Origin: Ignelater luminosus
Lineage: Eukaryota; Arthropoda; Insecta; Coleoptera; Elateridae
Assembly: GCA_011009095.1 (NCBI GenBank)
Contig: VTPC01090583.1
Span: 193,909-257,908, forward strand
Direction: 5' to 3'
Length of the DNA: 64,000 nt
Shown here: one piece after another, positions 11,518 to 23,499 of the stretch
Layout of the letters: each line of letters starts with the position of its first letter
How positions within the stretch are numbered: position 1 is the stretch's first letter
Translations under genes and position numbers: made by a program
The notes under the pieces: generated by a model
Database searches by the model: none
What the model saw: the letters and a program-made list of their open reading frames with translations, nothing else
Told to the model about the DNA's origin: nothing

Positions 11518-12880
11518 ATGAAAATTTTTTGTGTTTTGAATGATAACTATAGAAACAATTTTTGTTACGTTTGTGGAGAGTTTACTTTTTAACAACCGAA
11601 CGATGTTTTACTGCGCTGCTAAGGAGAACTTATCGTCAATACTTTAGATGTCAAGTTGGAGATCAAGCTAAGCAATGGGCACAACATATTTGTTGTGTTT
11701 GTTGTGCAAATCGTTTTCGATAGTGGATAAAAGGTTCCCGTGTATGTATGCCCTTCGCAGTACCTATGATATGGAGGGAACAAAAGGATCATCTAAGCGA
11801 TTGTTACTTCTGCATAACAAAGACAGCAGGTTTCTCTGTAAACAATACAAAATTTGTTGTGTATCCTAATTTAATATCGGCGATAAGGCCCTTTGGCCAC
11901 TGTATTGATCTTTCAGTTCCTGTGCCACCAGAAACATCTGAAGGATCAGATGAAGAAAATGTCGATATTGTTTCTAGCAATAATCTAGAGTTTATTCCTC
12001 CAAATCCTACTGAGCCACATTTGATCACACAGGCACAACTAACCAATTTAGTTCGTGATTTGAACTTAAGCAAAAGCAAAGCCGAGCTGCTTGGCTCCCG
12101 ATTGAAAAGTTGAAATTTATTGGAACACAGTACCAAAATTAGTTATTTCTGAGTTTTACTCTATGGACGACAATCTTACTTACTGCAGTGATGTCGACGG
12201 TTTGATGGAAACCCTTGGACGAAAACACAAAGCATAAGAATGGAGACTGTTCATTGATGCATCTCAATTTAGTTTGAAAGCAGTTCTATTGCACAATGGT
12301 AATGCATTGCCTTCAGTTCCCATTGCATGTTCAGTTCACCTAAAGGAATCTTACAAAACTATGAAATGCCTTTTAACGAGCGTAGACTATAAACGACACG
12401 GGTGGAAAATCTGTGGAGATTTGAAAGTTATAGCTTTGTGTTAGGAATGCAACTGGGATTTATAAAATACAGTTGCTTTTTGTGCGAGTGGGACAGTCGT
12501 GCTAAATCGCAGCATTAAATTGTGAAAAGTTGGCCAAGTTGGCAGATAGTTGTAGGAGAAAATATTATTTTACATAGAAGCCTTCTGGGTAGAAACAATA
12601 TCTATTTGCCCCCTTTGCATATAGAGTTAGGGCTGATAAAAATTTTTGTAAAAGGTATGGACCGTGGCGGAAGAGGTTTTCAGTACATAAAAAAAAATTT
12701 CAAAAATCAGCGAAGCTAAGATAAAGGAGGGCGTATTCGTGGGTCTCCAAATTCGGCAATTAATGAATAACAGCGGTTTCGATGCGGTTCTACAAGAAAA
12801 AGAAAAGATGGCGTGGAATTGTTTCGAATCTGCCATAAAGGGCTTTCTGAGCAACAACAAAGCGGAAAACCTAGATTGAT
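11518..12880 (+). pseudogene. Broken gene of a multicopy cysteine-rich arthropod protein family, copy 1
   Basis: This is the longest copy in the window, about the N-terminal two thirds. In order: an ATG at 11518 and NNFCYVCGEFTF; then, in another frame, CQVGDQAKQW and QHICCVCC near 11650-11700; MPFAVPMIWREQKDH...DCYFC (about 11745-11810); EPHLITQAQLTNLVRDLNLS...ELLGSRL (about 12018-12105); DGLMETLG then WRLFIDASQFSLKAVLLHNG (about 12200-12298); ICGDLKVIAL; CFLCEWDSRA (about 12475); PPLHIELGLIKIFVKGMD (about 12610); and AKIKEGVFVGLQIRQL. At least three stops and several frameshifts break it. From memory, proteins of this pattern are annotated as uncharacterised in very many copies in arthropods. 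The repeated CxxC pairs suggest zinc binding. The function is unknown and transposon origin is an inference. The C-terminal third is absent here; a piece of it survives at 26445-26870. Confidence 0.65.
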
Positions 12881-12967
12881 TCTACTACTTATGAAATATC
12901 AGATTGGCCAGCTAGAACCGTATACAAATGTGAATTCTGGTGAAAAGGTCTAACTTTTCTAAAATTA

Positions 12968-13098
12968 TTAAAAATTCTTTTAGTTACGTTCCAATAGAAG
13001 TCACTAGGCTTGTGAACAGCACGACTAAAACTCATTAGATATCATACTGTGCGTTTACTAGATTAACACTCTTGTACAAAGAGCAAACTTTACAGAAA
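12968..13098 (+). repeat. ~130-bp direct repeat, copy 3 of 3
   Basis: Same order of blocks as copies 1 and 2: TTCTTTTAGTTACGTT, AGAAGTCACTAGGCTTGTG, CTAAAACTCATTAGATATCAT and TTGTACAAAGAGCAAACTTTA. It begins about 90 bp after the recognisable end of the cysteine-rich pseudogene. A weaker fourth match (GTCCTGTATAAGGAGGATTGATCAG, in two parts) lies near 13147-13215. Confidence 0.65.
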
Positions 13099-13215
13099 TC
13101 GGTGGTTTAATTCTAGAACAATTCTAACAGAAGCTATTCAAAAATTTTTAAATAGTGCTATTTCTTTACTACATTAAGATAGTCCTGTATAAGGAGGATT
13201 GATCAGGCTTCTAAT

Positions 13216-14488
13216 TAAAGGTTTGATGAGATATTCTTACACAGAGCATAATAAAGATTTTGTAGAGAGTACCACAGTTTTAGTTTGAGATAAACAGCTT
13301 AACCATGAATCACAAAACCAAACCATAGCTTACTTCCCTTGTATTCTAAATTTAAAGTGGCGTAGGCTCAGAAAGAATTAATTGAGTTTTATTTATCATT
13401 GCAAAGTGTTTCTTGAATCTTAAATGTATAAATCTATTCTCGACCATACTTTTAATGAAAAGTTCTTGAATCAGGCGAATTACGTATTAGTTCCTGTTCT
13501 AATTTAATTTTATGAAATTAAGCTGCTGTTGGAAAAGAGCTATTTCTTCCAACTCCAATAAAGTGCAGGTGTGCGTCCGTTTGTGATACGAAAACCAATT
13601 TTTAGATATGCAAGAACTTTAGATACCGAAAGACACTTTAGAAGAAATCCAAGTTATTTGTCAGTCATCGTCGTGACAAGAGTGATAGCAGTCAACTTAA
13701 TCCCAGATCGTTTCAAAAACTTCAGGAACATTAATATTTATGCACACTTTTTACAGTTTGGAATCGGTGCAACATCTAGGGAAACCACTAAGGAAATGTC
13801 AGATCTTTCGTCGTTTGCGACTATTACGTCCCAAGTGTATATATCGCGTAACATAACATTCATAAATGCAAAACTTCGGGTGCATTTTGTTGCATAATCT
13901 TCAACAGAGTAATTGTAATCTTAATGAAGTTAATGTGGGTTTGAAAGAGTTTTTAATTAACTATCAAATTTGTTAGTAAATCCCTACCCTGTGTATGTAA
14001 ATTTAAATGCGTGTAAGAGGATTACAGGATTAAGTGGTGTTCTGTACGATAATAATCTTTAGTGCACCTGTTTTTCCCTCTTTTGTTCCTACATTCCGTT
14101 GCATATGAGATACTGCGATAAAACGTGTGTTAGGTTTCAGTAGAAAAAGCAACCCTGCGTACCGAGACGTGCTTCCCCGTTTCACGCATCAATAGCTCGT
14201 TCATATCAAAGTTTTGCTTTGATGTTCGGGAAGTGAGAAAATCGAAGCCGACAAAGATTACTACATCAAAAATAAAAAGTGGCAAAGCAGTAATAAACGT
14301 TTTTGTTAAAAAGTCAATTTCACGTTGAAACTAGGAAATCGATTTTCGCAACGGGGTCGGCCTTTTCATGTTTATTATATAAAAAAAGAGAAGTGTTTAT
14401 TAAAGAGTCACCTCTCCGTGTTTAAAGTGGGCGACGTCAAAACACGAAATTAAAATTTTCAAGGGTTGTTATGCAATCCCAACACGAA
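13216..14488. other. Unrecognised sequence up to the assembly gap
   Basis: A 108-codon open frame at 13571-13897 (+) starts with GTG rather than ATG and has no recognised domain. The last few hundred bases are richer in CpG than the surroundings but show no gene signal. Confidence 0.35.
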
Positions 14489-14686
14489 NNNNNNNNNNNN
14501 NNNNNNNNNNNNNNNNNNNNNNNNNNNNNNNNNNNNNNNNNNNNNNNNNNNNNNNNNNNNNNNNNNNNNNNNNNNNNNNNNNNNNNNNNNNNNNNNNNNN
14601 NNNNNNNNNNNNNNNNNNNNNNNNNNNNNNNNNNNNNNNNNNNNNNNNNNNNNNNNNNNNNNNNNNNNNNNNNNNNNNNNNNNNNN
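14489..14686. other. Assembly gap (198 N)
   Basis: Run of 198 undetermined bases. Open frames crossing it are artefacts. Confidence 0.99.
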
Positions 14687-16985
14687 GGCACTAAATTAAA
14701 AATTTCCTCACTTGAGTGCGTGGCTTCATTTTAAAGCTATCCAATAAAAGAAGAACCTGAGGCAGTCTGTTGCGGCGACGTACTCATAAAAAATATCAAC
14801 AGGGGAGCTACGTTCGGCTGTATGAGGCAAATTAATTCTTAGACTAGAGCGCGGAACCGAATTTCACTCATGGACGGTTTCAAAAACTGCAAAAGGCGCT
14901 TCATGTCGTAATTTACAGTCGAACTGTTTTCAGTAATTTGGAACCGGAAAGAAAATTACCTTGAACGGTCGTACACCTCCGATTTAGTGCAAATCGTAAA
15001 AAGGACTTAGAGTCTATTCTTCCTTACGGCACCTCATAAAGAAGAACCGAGCGTGCGGTCAAAACACGACGTCGTAATGTCGCCAAACTACCCAAATGAG
15101 CCATACCGAAGATATTTATGCGAATCTAATTAAGCTTCGGTCGGACCAAATACCAAAACCTTTCTGCGATACAAATTCCCTTTCACGACAAACAACAAAC
15201 GCGGATGTACACGACAATAATATCGCTGTTTTAAGGTTTACTGACTAAGGTTTATTACAATTTATATGAGGACGTTTTCAACGTGTATAATCGCAGGTAG
15301 AAGTGTTATATGAATCTTTTATAACTATCACTATTCCCTTTTTCACTTTTCTTTTCGAGGTACCTTCCTCAAGAGTCCGTCGGGAATCGAACCAATTCTA
15401 AAGGAAACCCACCGTTCTTATAGACAGTTACCCTTCCGTTTTTCTATTATAATAGCTCAATTTCACAATGATTTGATGTTTTTTTACTGGACTTTACTAG
15501 TCTATAATGTTAAATACCCAGAAAGTTCCATTAACTTTTTTCATATTTGATGCAGCTACGTTCGTACATAGTTAGTAAATACTTGTTTGAAAATGGTTGG
15601 CAAGTTATAAATGCATATTACTCTCAGCTAACACCGCGTTACATAATAACGACAACAAATATTTTATAACGCTAACGTATAGATGCTACAGGACTGAAAG
15701 CGTGTTATAAGAAGATTTAACATTTATGTACAAAAGTGAGAAAAAGTTTATAACATAGTTCGCTGACTTCAACGCAGAGCCGGATTAAATTTTAAAGAGA
15801 ACTCGCAAACTGTACTGTTTGATCTTATTGTAATTCGCGTGCATATTTATTTATTTATGTGTTTATTTATAGCGACTTTCAACACATTAATATTCTCAGA
15901 GGGAATTTTATACTTTTATGGCTCAGAAAATATAGGTAGCTTTTTTAAGAAGTATTCCTTTGTTAAATAATAATAAATTCTGTCATATTTGTTATGTCAA
16001 GTTGGAAATGTTCTAGATAGAAGCTTTTGGTTAGATTAATTTATAATGGCGGTGGGAATCTTTAAAAATTCTTTCTGTTTTTCCATCTAGTTTATTGTTA
16101 CAGTTTCTTGTTTTCTTTATGATCGTTTTAAATTATTCGTGTGTTTGTACCTTATATTCTGGACACGCGAGAAAACACAAACAAAAATTTGTCCGCCCAA
16201 ATGCACAAAAATAGTATTATTTCATCCAAGAGTTTGCGTTCCAAACAAATTTAATTTTCGATTGAAGAGAGCACATCTTGAACAAATAATTAAGCAAATC
16301 TTACCTAGATCTCATAAGTAATCTCAAAAAAATAAACAAATAATTTTGTCTTGAAAGTACAATAATAACAAAAATTAAATTGCCGATTGCTTATTTGTTT
16401 ACAGCGTCAAGGTGGCTTTATGGTCTTACCTTAAACGGAATACTAAAATGATTTAAACTCATTTTGTTGCCTTTTGGGCACATTATGAATTTGTTTTCGC
16501 TTATATTGAATTTGACCTTTTCTAGTTCCGTAATTAAGGCGACCAACAGCTTTAAAAGTGTTCTTTACTGTTTAAATTGTACTTCCTGATAATCTTGTTG
16601 ATTAACCGGCCAGCTAGATTTCTCTGTCTTAGGCTAGTATCACCTTTTGCATTATGTTGACCATGTAGCTTTTAAAATCAAAAGTTTTATTTTATTATAA
16701 TTTGGTATATAGTCCTCCCTTCCTATTTTGTTTAGCTTCTTTTGTGCTGTAATAATTATGAACTTTAATAGCTTTTTTTTCATTAGTTTTCTCTTACCCA
16801 TATCAATTACAACGTACAGCTTTTGTAAGTCTATAATAGTAACTACTTCTACTAATGCTCTATTCTGTGAAAAGCCATTTCACCCAAACCTGGGGTACCT
16901 TAAGTCACGTACAAAGTTCAAGAGGGAAATAAGTAACAACCTCGTTAAAAAGCACGATTTGTTGATCCACCTAATATCTTCTTTT
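14687..16985. other. Unrecognised sequence; first ~550 bp relatively CpG-rich
   Basis: About 14690-15240 contains many CpG dinucleotides compared with the flanking AT-rich DNA, but no coding frame was recognised on either strand. The rest is AT-rich. It could be conserved non-coding DNA or an unfamiliar old repeat. Confidence 0.35.
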
Positions 16986-16989
16986 TCTT

Positions 16990-19560
16990 CTTTTACGGCC
17001 TTAATCAGTCCACTGCTAGGTATAGGCCTCCTTCATATTCCTCCACACCTGTCATTCTTCCACTTTTCTCGTCCATGGCTCGCCCTAAATCATTACTATG
17101 TCGTCTTTCCACCTCGTTCTCGGACGTCCCCGGCTTCTCCTTCCTTGCCACGACCGCCATTGTTGGTTTTGCCTGCACCACATATTCCTTTCCATTCTGG
17201 CCCATCTCCATTTCAAGTTACACACTCTATTTGCTACATTGGTAACTTTTGTCTTTTCTTTAATACACTCATTCGTTTTCCTTTCTCTGATGGATATTCC
17301 CAGCATCGAGCGTTCCATTTCTCTTTGTGCTACCTGTAGTCTATTAGGATAATGTGTTGTTATTGACCACGTTTTGCACCCATATGTTAAGACGAGCAAA
17401 ATACACTCATCCCAGGTTTTTGATTTCCAGCTCTGCCGTAGATCAGATTTAAACAAGTTCTTGAGCTTTCCAAACGCACCCCATGCTAGTTGTATTTTTC
17501 TATCTATTTTGTTTTTCTGGTGCTCTTTATTGATTGAAGCTGACCAAGATGTACATATTCGTCCACTTGTTGGGATGGACAGTTGTCTAATTCAACAGGT
17601 CGAGGTACTTCTAGGTTGGTCAGTATCTTAGTCTTTGAGATATTCATTTTTAACACTATTCTTTGCGTAGCATAATTAAATTCACTTAGCATTTTCTGAA
17701 ATTCTTCTAACGCATATTGGAGGTGTGAGAGTTTTACTTCATTTATTCTACTGCTTCTGTCCTCCCACTCGGGTGTTTTGAAGACATTTTTCAAGGTTTC
17801 CGTGAATAACTTTGGTGCGAGATTGTCCCCTTGTCTTACTCCTCTTAACGCTGAGCATGCAGATCCAGTTTAAAATTGCAATTCTTGTATAGATCTTCCA
17901 AGAGCATGATATATCTATGGTCTATTTTTAAACGTTTTAGTGAGTCTACTATTGATAAATGTTCCACGGTATCAAAAGCTTTCTCGTAGCCCACAAATGC
18001 TGTAATGGGAGATTATACTCTACGATTTTTGTATTACTTCTTTTACTGTATGTATATGCTCTATTTTTCCGTACCCTTTTCGAAAATCTGCCTGTTCATC
18101 TGGTTGAGCGGAGTCTAGTTTACTCTTAATCTATTTGTTATTATAGTGAACAACAGCTTATGTAACGTGGTAGCAACGATATAGGCCAATAGTTCATCAA
18201 GTTTGTCTTATCATCTTTTTTATATAAGATGATGATCTTCGCTCTCTTCCAGGTTTCTGCAATTATTCCTTGATCTAAGCATCTGTTAAATAATATCTGC
18301 AGAGCTTTTAGTAATGTGATGTCCTCGTCTTTTAATAGCTCTATTACGGCTTCATCTTCACCAGGTGCTTTACTGCCGTATTGCTTGCTTTATTTCGTAC
18401 TTGCTTATTTCTGGCAGGTCTTCTGTAGAATGTTTTGACAATCTCGCTCTTCTATCGACAGGGAGTTGGGTTCTAGGCTTTTGAAGATTGCAAAGCCTTT
18501 GATAAAAATTCTTAACCACCTTTAGAATTTCATCTCGTTCAGTAACTGTTCTTCCATCTATTGTAATTTTAGATATGTGCCGATTTTCTGCTGCTATTTG
18601 TTTTCTAAACACTTTGTTTCCCCTATTCTTCTTTATGGTTTCATTAATCTTCTCCGTTTGTACTTTCCAACGTCTTTTCTGATTTCTCTTCTTATCTGTT
18701 TATTAATCACTTTTAGTTCACTTATTCCTTCTGCAGTTTTGTTTTTCTTAATTCATCTCTCTTCTTTATGAGGTTTCTTGTGTCTTGAGTTAATTTGTGT
18801 GTTCTCCTTTACTTTTACCTACAATCTTTTCAGCTGCTGTTGTGATACTGCGTACTATGTGTTTCTTTAGCTCGTCCCCCGTATTAAAACTAGTAGGTTT
18901 CTGGTGACAAAGTTTTATTCTTCCTAACTTTGTATTAATTCTTATTTCAGCCCTCAGAATTCTGTGATCGCTGCTCATTTCTACCTGATTGATTACTGTT
19001 ACGTTATGCATTATTCCGCAATGATTGGAGATTATATAATCAATTTGATTTTTTTGGTTTCCCATCTGGGCTCCACCATGTTCAGTGCCTATTTTCTTTT
19101 TTTTTCCAAAAAAGTGTTCATGCAGCATAAGTGTTCTTTTTCAAAGAAGTTAACCACCAGTCTACCTCTGTCATTTCTGTCTTCTATCCCAAATTCGCTA
19201 ACACTTATTTTGCAATTTTGATTTTTGCCCATTTTAGCATTGAAATCACCAATTATCATGCTATAGTGCGTTTTGACGGTTTTTATTGCTGTTCCAATGT
19301 CGTCATTAAAATTCATCCGCGGACTTATCGTCGTACGTCATCATCGGGGATAAGCTTGAATGATCTTTATTTTATGTCTTCTATTTAGGCGGATGATGAT
19401 CCATATTACTCTTTTAGAGATTGATTCGAATTTACAGACAGTATTTTTATTTCTTATTTATCATGATGGCTATGTCGTGGTTGCTATATTCGCTGGTTCC
19501 CCTGTAGAACATCATGTCTTCACTTCTGGGTGTTATCAAATATATCACTAATATATCACT
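16990..19560 (-). mobile_element. RTE-type non-LTR retrotransposon, nearly full ORF2, YADD box deleted
   Basis: Read on the minus strand, this is the most complete LINE in the window. Endonuclease: IQAYPP near 19365, MIIGDFNAKMG (about 19260-19228), NEIDYII-like NQIDYIIS near 19030 and SSDHRILRAEI near 18970. Linker: KRDEL and RREIRKDVGKY near 18690. RT: APGEDEAVIELLKD near 18350, YKKDDKTNLMNYWPISLL near 18215, FVGYEKAFDTVEHL near 17985 (FVDYEKAFD expected) and GVRQGDNLAPKLF near 17820. The frame then reads KLSHLQYALEEF, so the FADD catalytic box is missing by deletion. The C-terminus has LTYGCKTWSI and RSRGRPRTRWKDDI (about 17130-17100). The layout resembles HmRTE-e01-like elements of insects. 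Scattered stops make it inactive. Confidence 0.9.
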
Positions 19561-19955
19561 ATGTAAAAGTTGGTATTTTGCTTTAAAGGGTGCCTTTTAG
19601 TCGAATCCTGTGTGGCAATCAATTTCATAAGAGAAATTCATAAAAAGTTAAACCACAAGTTGACTTTTCTTTTTTGCAAGATCAGACAAAGTTAAGCTTC
19701 TCTTTAAATCTCTAAAGCAGCTTCATTTGTTAGTAATAGGAGAGTAGAAACCGGGCCATTGTCACAATTTGAACTTGCAGTGTTGCAATTTCAATTTGCA
19801 AGCACAGACTATAGTGATGAGCGAGTCCCCATTACAAATAAAAAAAATAATTATGCGTAGCGTCCTGAAAACCTGAAGCCCTTATCATATAAAATAAATA
19901 AATCACGCTTTCTCTCAGAATCCTAATTATTCCCTGACAATACTTACTTTTTTTT
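19561..19955. other. Spacer between two minus-strand LINEs
   Basis: AT-rich, with no recognised feature. A short near-repeat of ATATATCACT occurs at 19550-19560. Confidence 0.4.
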
Positions 19956-19959
19956 ACTT

Positions 19960-20650
19960 AATTTGTTCCTCTTCTACCTCTGGTGGGTGTAGAGACTATT
20001 TGTCTCCAGACTGCCCTATCGGATGCTAGTCTCCTGGTCTGGGACCAGTCTAACCCTCACTCCGCCAGCCCTCTTTGGACATTCTCCTGACGCCTTCTTC
20101 GTGCTCTCTTTCCTTCAGGTCTAGCTTCCATAGCAAGTCTAGGCAGCCTTTCAGGTGCCATACGAGCTACATGCCCAAAACATCTTAGCTTGGCTTTGTC
20201 AAGGGTTGTTTTGGAGGTTACGACAAATTGTCTGATTTTTCACTCTGTCGCGTCTCGTTTTACTTTCTACTCCTTGGAGGTACCTCATCTCCATCGCTTG
20301 GAGGCAGCTAGACCGACTTGGAGTCAGGGCCCACGATTTGCAGCTGTATATGGAGATGGGAACGTACGTGGAATTAAATACTGCTACTTTTGTACTTTTC
20401 AAAATCTCTCTCTCTCTCTGTAAATGTTCGACTCAGAGCTACATACATATAGCCTTCCGACGGCGCAAATTCTCTCATTTAGTTCTTCATCGATTTTTCC
20501 ACCTAAACTAACTGTGCATCCCAAGTACGTGAACTTTTCAACCTGTTTTAGTTGTTCTCCTAGGATTGTAATCTGGAGCTGCACTGCACTAATTACCATC
20601 GTGTGTGTCTTAAGCGTGTTTATTAAAAGCTTTTGTTTCCTAAGTTAATC
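19960..20650 (-). mobile_element. 3' end of a second, different non-LTR retrotransposon
   Basis: Only the part downstream of the RT catalytic core is left. Minus-strand text: VEKFTYLGCTVSLGGKIDEELNERI split across about 20540-20475, then SCKSWALTPS and MEMRYLQGVESKTRRDRVKN (about 20330-20235), CFGHVARMAPERLP (about 20185-20145), and WRQIVSTPTRGRRG near the end, about 20010-19975. This is the usual tail (YLG, AEMRFLR, KTRRDRVRN, FGHV) of one insect LINE group. An (AG)n run at about 20404-20420 sits inside the former coding sequence. The 5' part is missing, as is usual for LINE insertions. Confidence 0.85.
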
Positions 20651-20659
20651 GGCCCAATT

Positions 20660-22070
20660 TTGTAATTCCTTCCACTTCGTCTCCCAAATATCGTCGTCGT
20701 GTGCTACGTATTTATTGAACTATATCGTACATTCTATTTTTTTTGTATATCCCTATTTCTTTGTCTATCCATTAATGTGGCATTGGTTATTAAAATTTAT
20801 AAGTTATAAGACTTTTTAAACGGAAAACTTTTCGCTAAATTTAGCTGTATTGCTTTTTACCACATTATTTTTCTAAATATATTCGATATCTCGTACAACT
20901 TTTGATGTCGTTCCAACGCACTTGTAATTTTAACCTTGATGAGTGAATAATTCGGAGGTTCAACAACCGTTTTGAACAACCAAATCGGTGCTTTAATGCC
21001 CACGCTCTTGTTATTTGAAGCCATGTTAACTTCGCCTGTTCCATTATAATAAACACATGTACTAAAATAGCGAAAGGGTGAAAGGTATTAAAATTTGTTC
21101 AAGAGAAAGTTGATATTGTTATGTAGCTGCTGCATCTCAGATGTCACATTAATCGAATTACATACTTAAGGTGGTTACTATTATAAAAGGGTTTCCAGTC
21201 AAATAATTGATAGCTTTTCAATTAATAACAAATTCTTTATTTGTTTTCTTTCCAACAGCATATTTTTGTGAGTTTAAAACCGGATTTTGCGTTGAGCAAA
21301 CACAGTTCATTCGAGTAAAATGACAGATGCTGAGTGATAATACTTGTCGTCACAAAACTAAACTGTTATAGAAATTTATATCAAAATACCACGCTAGTTG
21401 AAGCCAAGGCTGTTATGCATAGCTTTAGGGTGAAAATGAAAATATTTGCAAATTTCATGTGGATCCTTAGTAGTAATGTACTTTAAGAAACTATGTTGAG
21501 CAAAAACCAAAGACATCCTACATTAATGCCCTAAAGAACTTATAATCAAAATTTGATCGAAATCAGTCAAATGGCGTTGGCGCTATGTAGATGGCTGACA
21601 AACAGACATACAGCTACCAAGACATAAAGTAGTAAACTGGTGCTTAATAATGTTTTTTATAGAAATTCTGATTTGGCTTGACCCAAAAAATAGATAATTG
21701 ATGACTTTTAATCGTTGCAAATTTTCAAGAAAAGCATTGGCCATATTACAGTCTCACACAGTAAAATTTCATAATGTCCCGTTACAACATACAGGGCACA
21801 TTCTGGGACAGTGAGTTAGCTTTCATTTTCCAAGAGCTGTACTTAATAAATAATTAATAAATAATAATAATAAATAATCGTTGGTTAGGTGCCTACGCTC
21901 CTATTGCTTAAAATAAGTCAAGTTTTTCCGCTTTCGCAGCGCAGTTAATTCTCAGAAAAACAACAAAATTAACTCTCAGAGAAATCGAGTTAACTACTTT
22001 TAATTGTCAAAACACATTGATATGTAGTCATATTTCATAACAAGTTATATGAAAAAACATTTCTTTCATT
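20660..22070. other. Unrecognised sequence with a common-repeat tail near 21550-21615
   Basis: Mostly AT-rich DNA with no gene. At about 21550-21615 the string TTTGATCGAAATCAGTC...GGCTGACAAACAGACATACAG resembles a tail common to many arthropod dispersed repeats (GATCGAAATCGG...ACAAACAGACAGACAG type). That resemblance is from memory and the element is not classified. Confidence 0.4.
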
Positions 22071-22073
22071 AGG

Positions 22074-23015
22074 TACGAGGTTAGATTGATAAGTTTTTAA
22101 AATCACCCATAGATGGCGGCCGCACTTTATTTTGCATCATCAAGTAGGCTGATATTTTAATTGTTCATAGAAATAAATCAAATTGATCATTTCCATAGTT
22201 CACTTTTGATAACTGTTGATGCAATTGTATTTCGTGATTTTTCAAATATGGAGAAAAATGAAATTCGAGCTTTCACTAATTTTTTTTATTTGGAGGACAA
22301 AATAACCACAAAAGTTAAAGCTAGATTGGATTCTGTTCTTGGTGACTCTTCACCATCGTTTTTGGATATCTGAATTCAAACGTGAATGTACCCACACAAC
22401 TGATAAACCTCGTTCAAGGAACCGAAAATCTGTGCCTATTCCAGAGATCATTGATAAGATTCATGATATAGTGTTAGACAATCGTCGAATAAAAGTTCGT
22501 GAAGTAGTTGAAGCTATGGGCATCTCGTAAGAACGAATCGTCAACATATTGCACTAAAAGTTGGGATTAAAAAAACGTTCAGCAAGGTGGGTGCTGCGTC
22601 TGCTCATTCCAGAACAGAAACGCATTCGTTCTCGAACTTTAGTTGAGTGTTTGCAGTTGTTTAGAAAATATCCAGATGATTTCATTAGGAGATTTGTGAC
22701 TATGGACGAAGCTTGGATTTACCATTATATCTCAGAAACCAAACAACAGTCAAAACAGAGGGTTGGACAGGGAGAATCCGTTCCGAAGAAGACAAAAACA
22801 GTTCAGTCGGCTGGCAAAATAATGGCTTCTGTTTTTTGGGATGCTAAGGACATTTTACTTATTGATTATCTGATGAAAGAAAAAACCATAACAGGCCAAT
22901 ATTACTCAACACTTTTGGAACAATTAAATACACCTATTCGTGAAAAACGCACAGGGATGAATTTTCTGGTTTTGCCTTATGACTTACTAATTTTGGTACT
23001 GTCCCAGATTAATTA
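22074..23015 (+). mobile_element. Dead mariner DNA transposon with intact-looking 5' end, 3' truncated
   Basis: A TA at 22074-22075 is followed by a plausible 5' inverted terminus (CGAGGTTAGATTGATAAG). The transposase starts at ATG 22248 (MEKNEIRAFTNFF). It shifts frame near 22340-22375, apparently losing a few residues. It then reads PEIIDKIHDIVLDNRRIKVR, carries stops at 22528-22530 and 22558-22560, and continues KKRSARWVLRLL, VTMDEAWIYHY (first catalytic Asp, about 22700-22735) and KIMASVFWDAKDILLIDYL (second catalytic Asp region, about 22815-22870). The reading is lost after REKRTG near 22960, before the third catalytic Asp of the D,D34D triad. No 3' terminus matching the 5' one was found. 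It belongs to the mariner family; the subfamily is not assigned. Confidence 0.92.
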
Positions 23016-23499
23016 AAGTCATGGTGTGGGTTATTCCATTTCTTCCAATTTTATTCTTTTATTAAAGAGGATTGTTTTAGTTTTTTAAACGTTATAGAAT
23101 GTTTAATATCTGAATACTAAAACAGTCTAAAATCATTTCTCCATTGTATAAAGGATCTTCTTTCAGTTTTGCTTCCTATATTTAATAGTTGGCATTTTGG
23201 TGACTCCGATTTTAGAATTCTTTTCTAAAACTTCTTTACTCTTATAGATTTTCATATTCAGTTTTACACTAACCAATAATTATTTGCAAGTGTGATTTCC
23301 ATGAAAGATTTATTGATAAGGACTCGCTCAGCATCAATTTTTGAAAATGTGATGTTAGTTTTTTTTTAGGTAGGTACAATTTTTGATACCTGTAAGTCTT
23401 TGGTTCTCTTTTAATTTTATACTTCAATCTGATAATTCGATATAAGTACATAACAAGAAGCTAGAATGACATACCCGTACCAGTATATAAAGAGTTTGC
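23016..23499. other. Spacer between mariner and cysteine-rich gene copy
   Basis: AT-rich sequence without a recognised element. It was searched by eye for the missing mariner 3' end, without success. Confidence 0.4.

Noticed and set aside
14437-14734. Open frames across the run of N
   Set aside because: They consist mostly of undetermined bases.
16728-17339. 203-codon + open frame
   Set aside because: Its right half lies over the minus-strand RTE C-terminus (RSRGRPRTRWKDDI). Its composition is explained by that antisense coding sequence and by AT-rich flanks.
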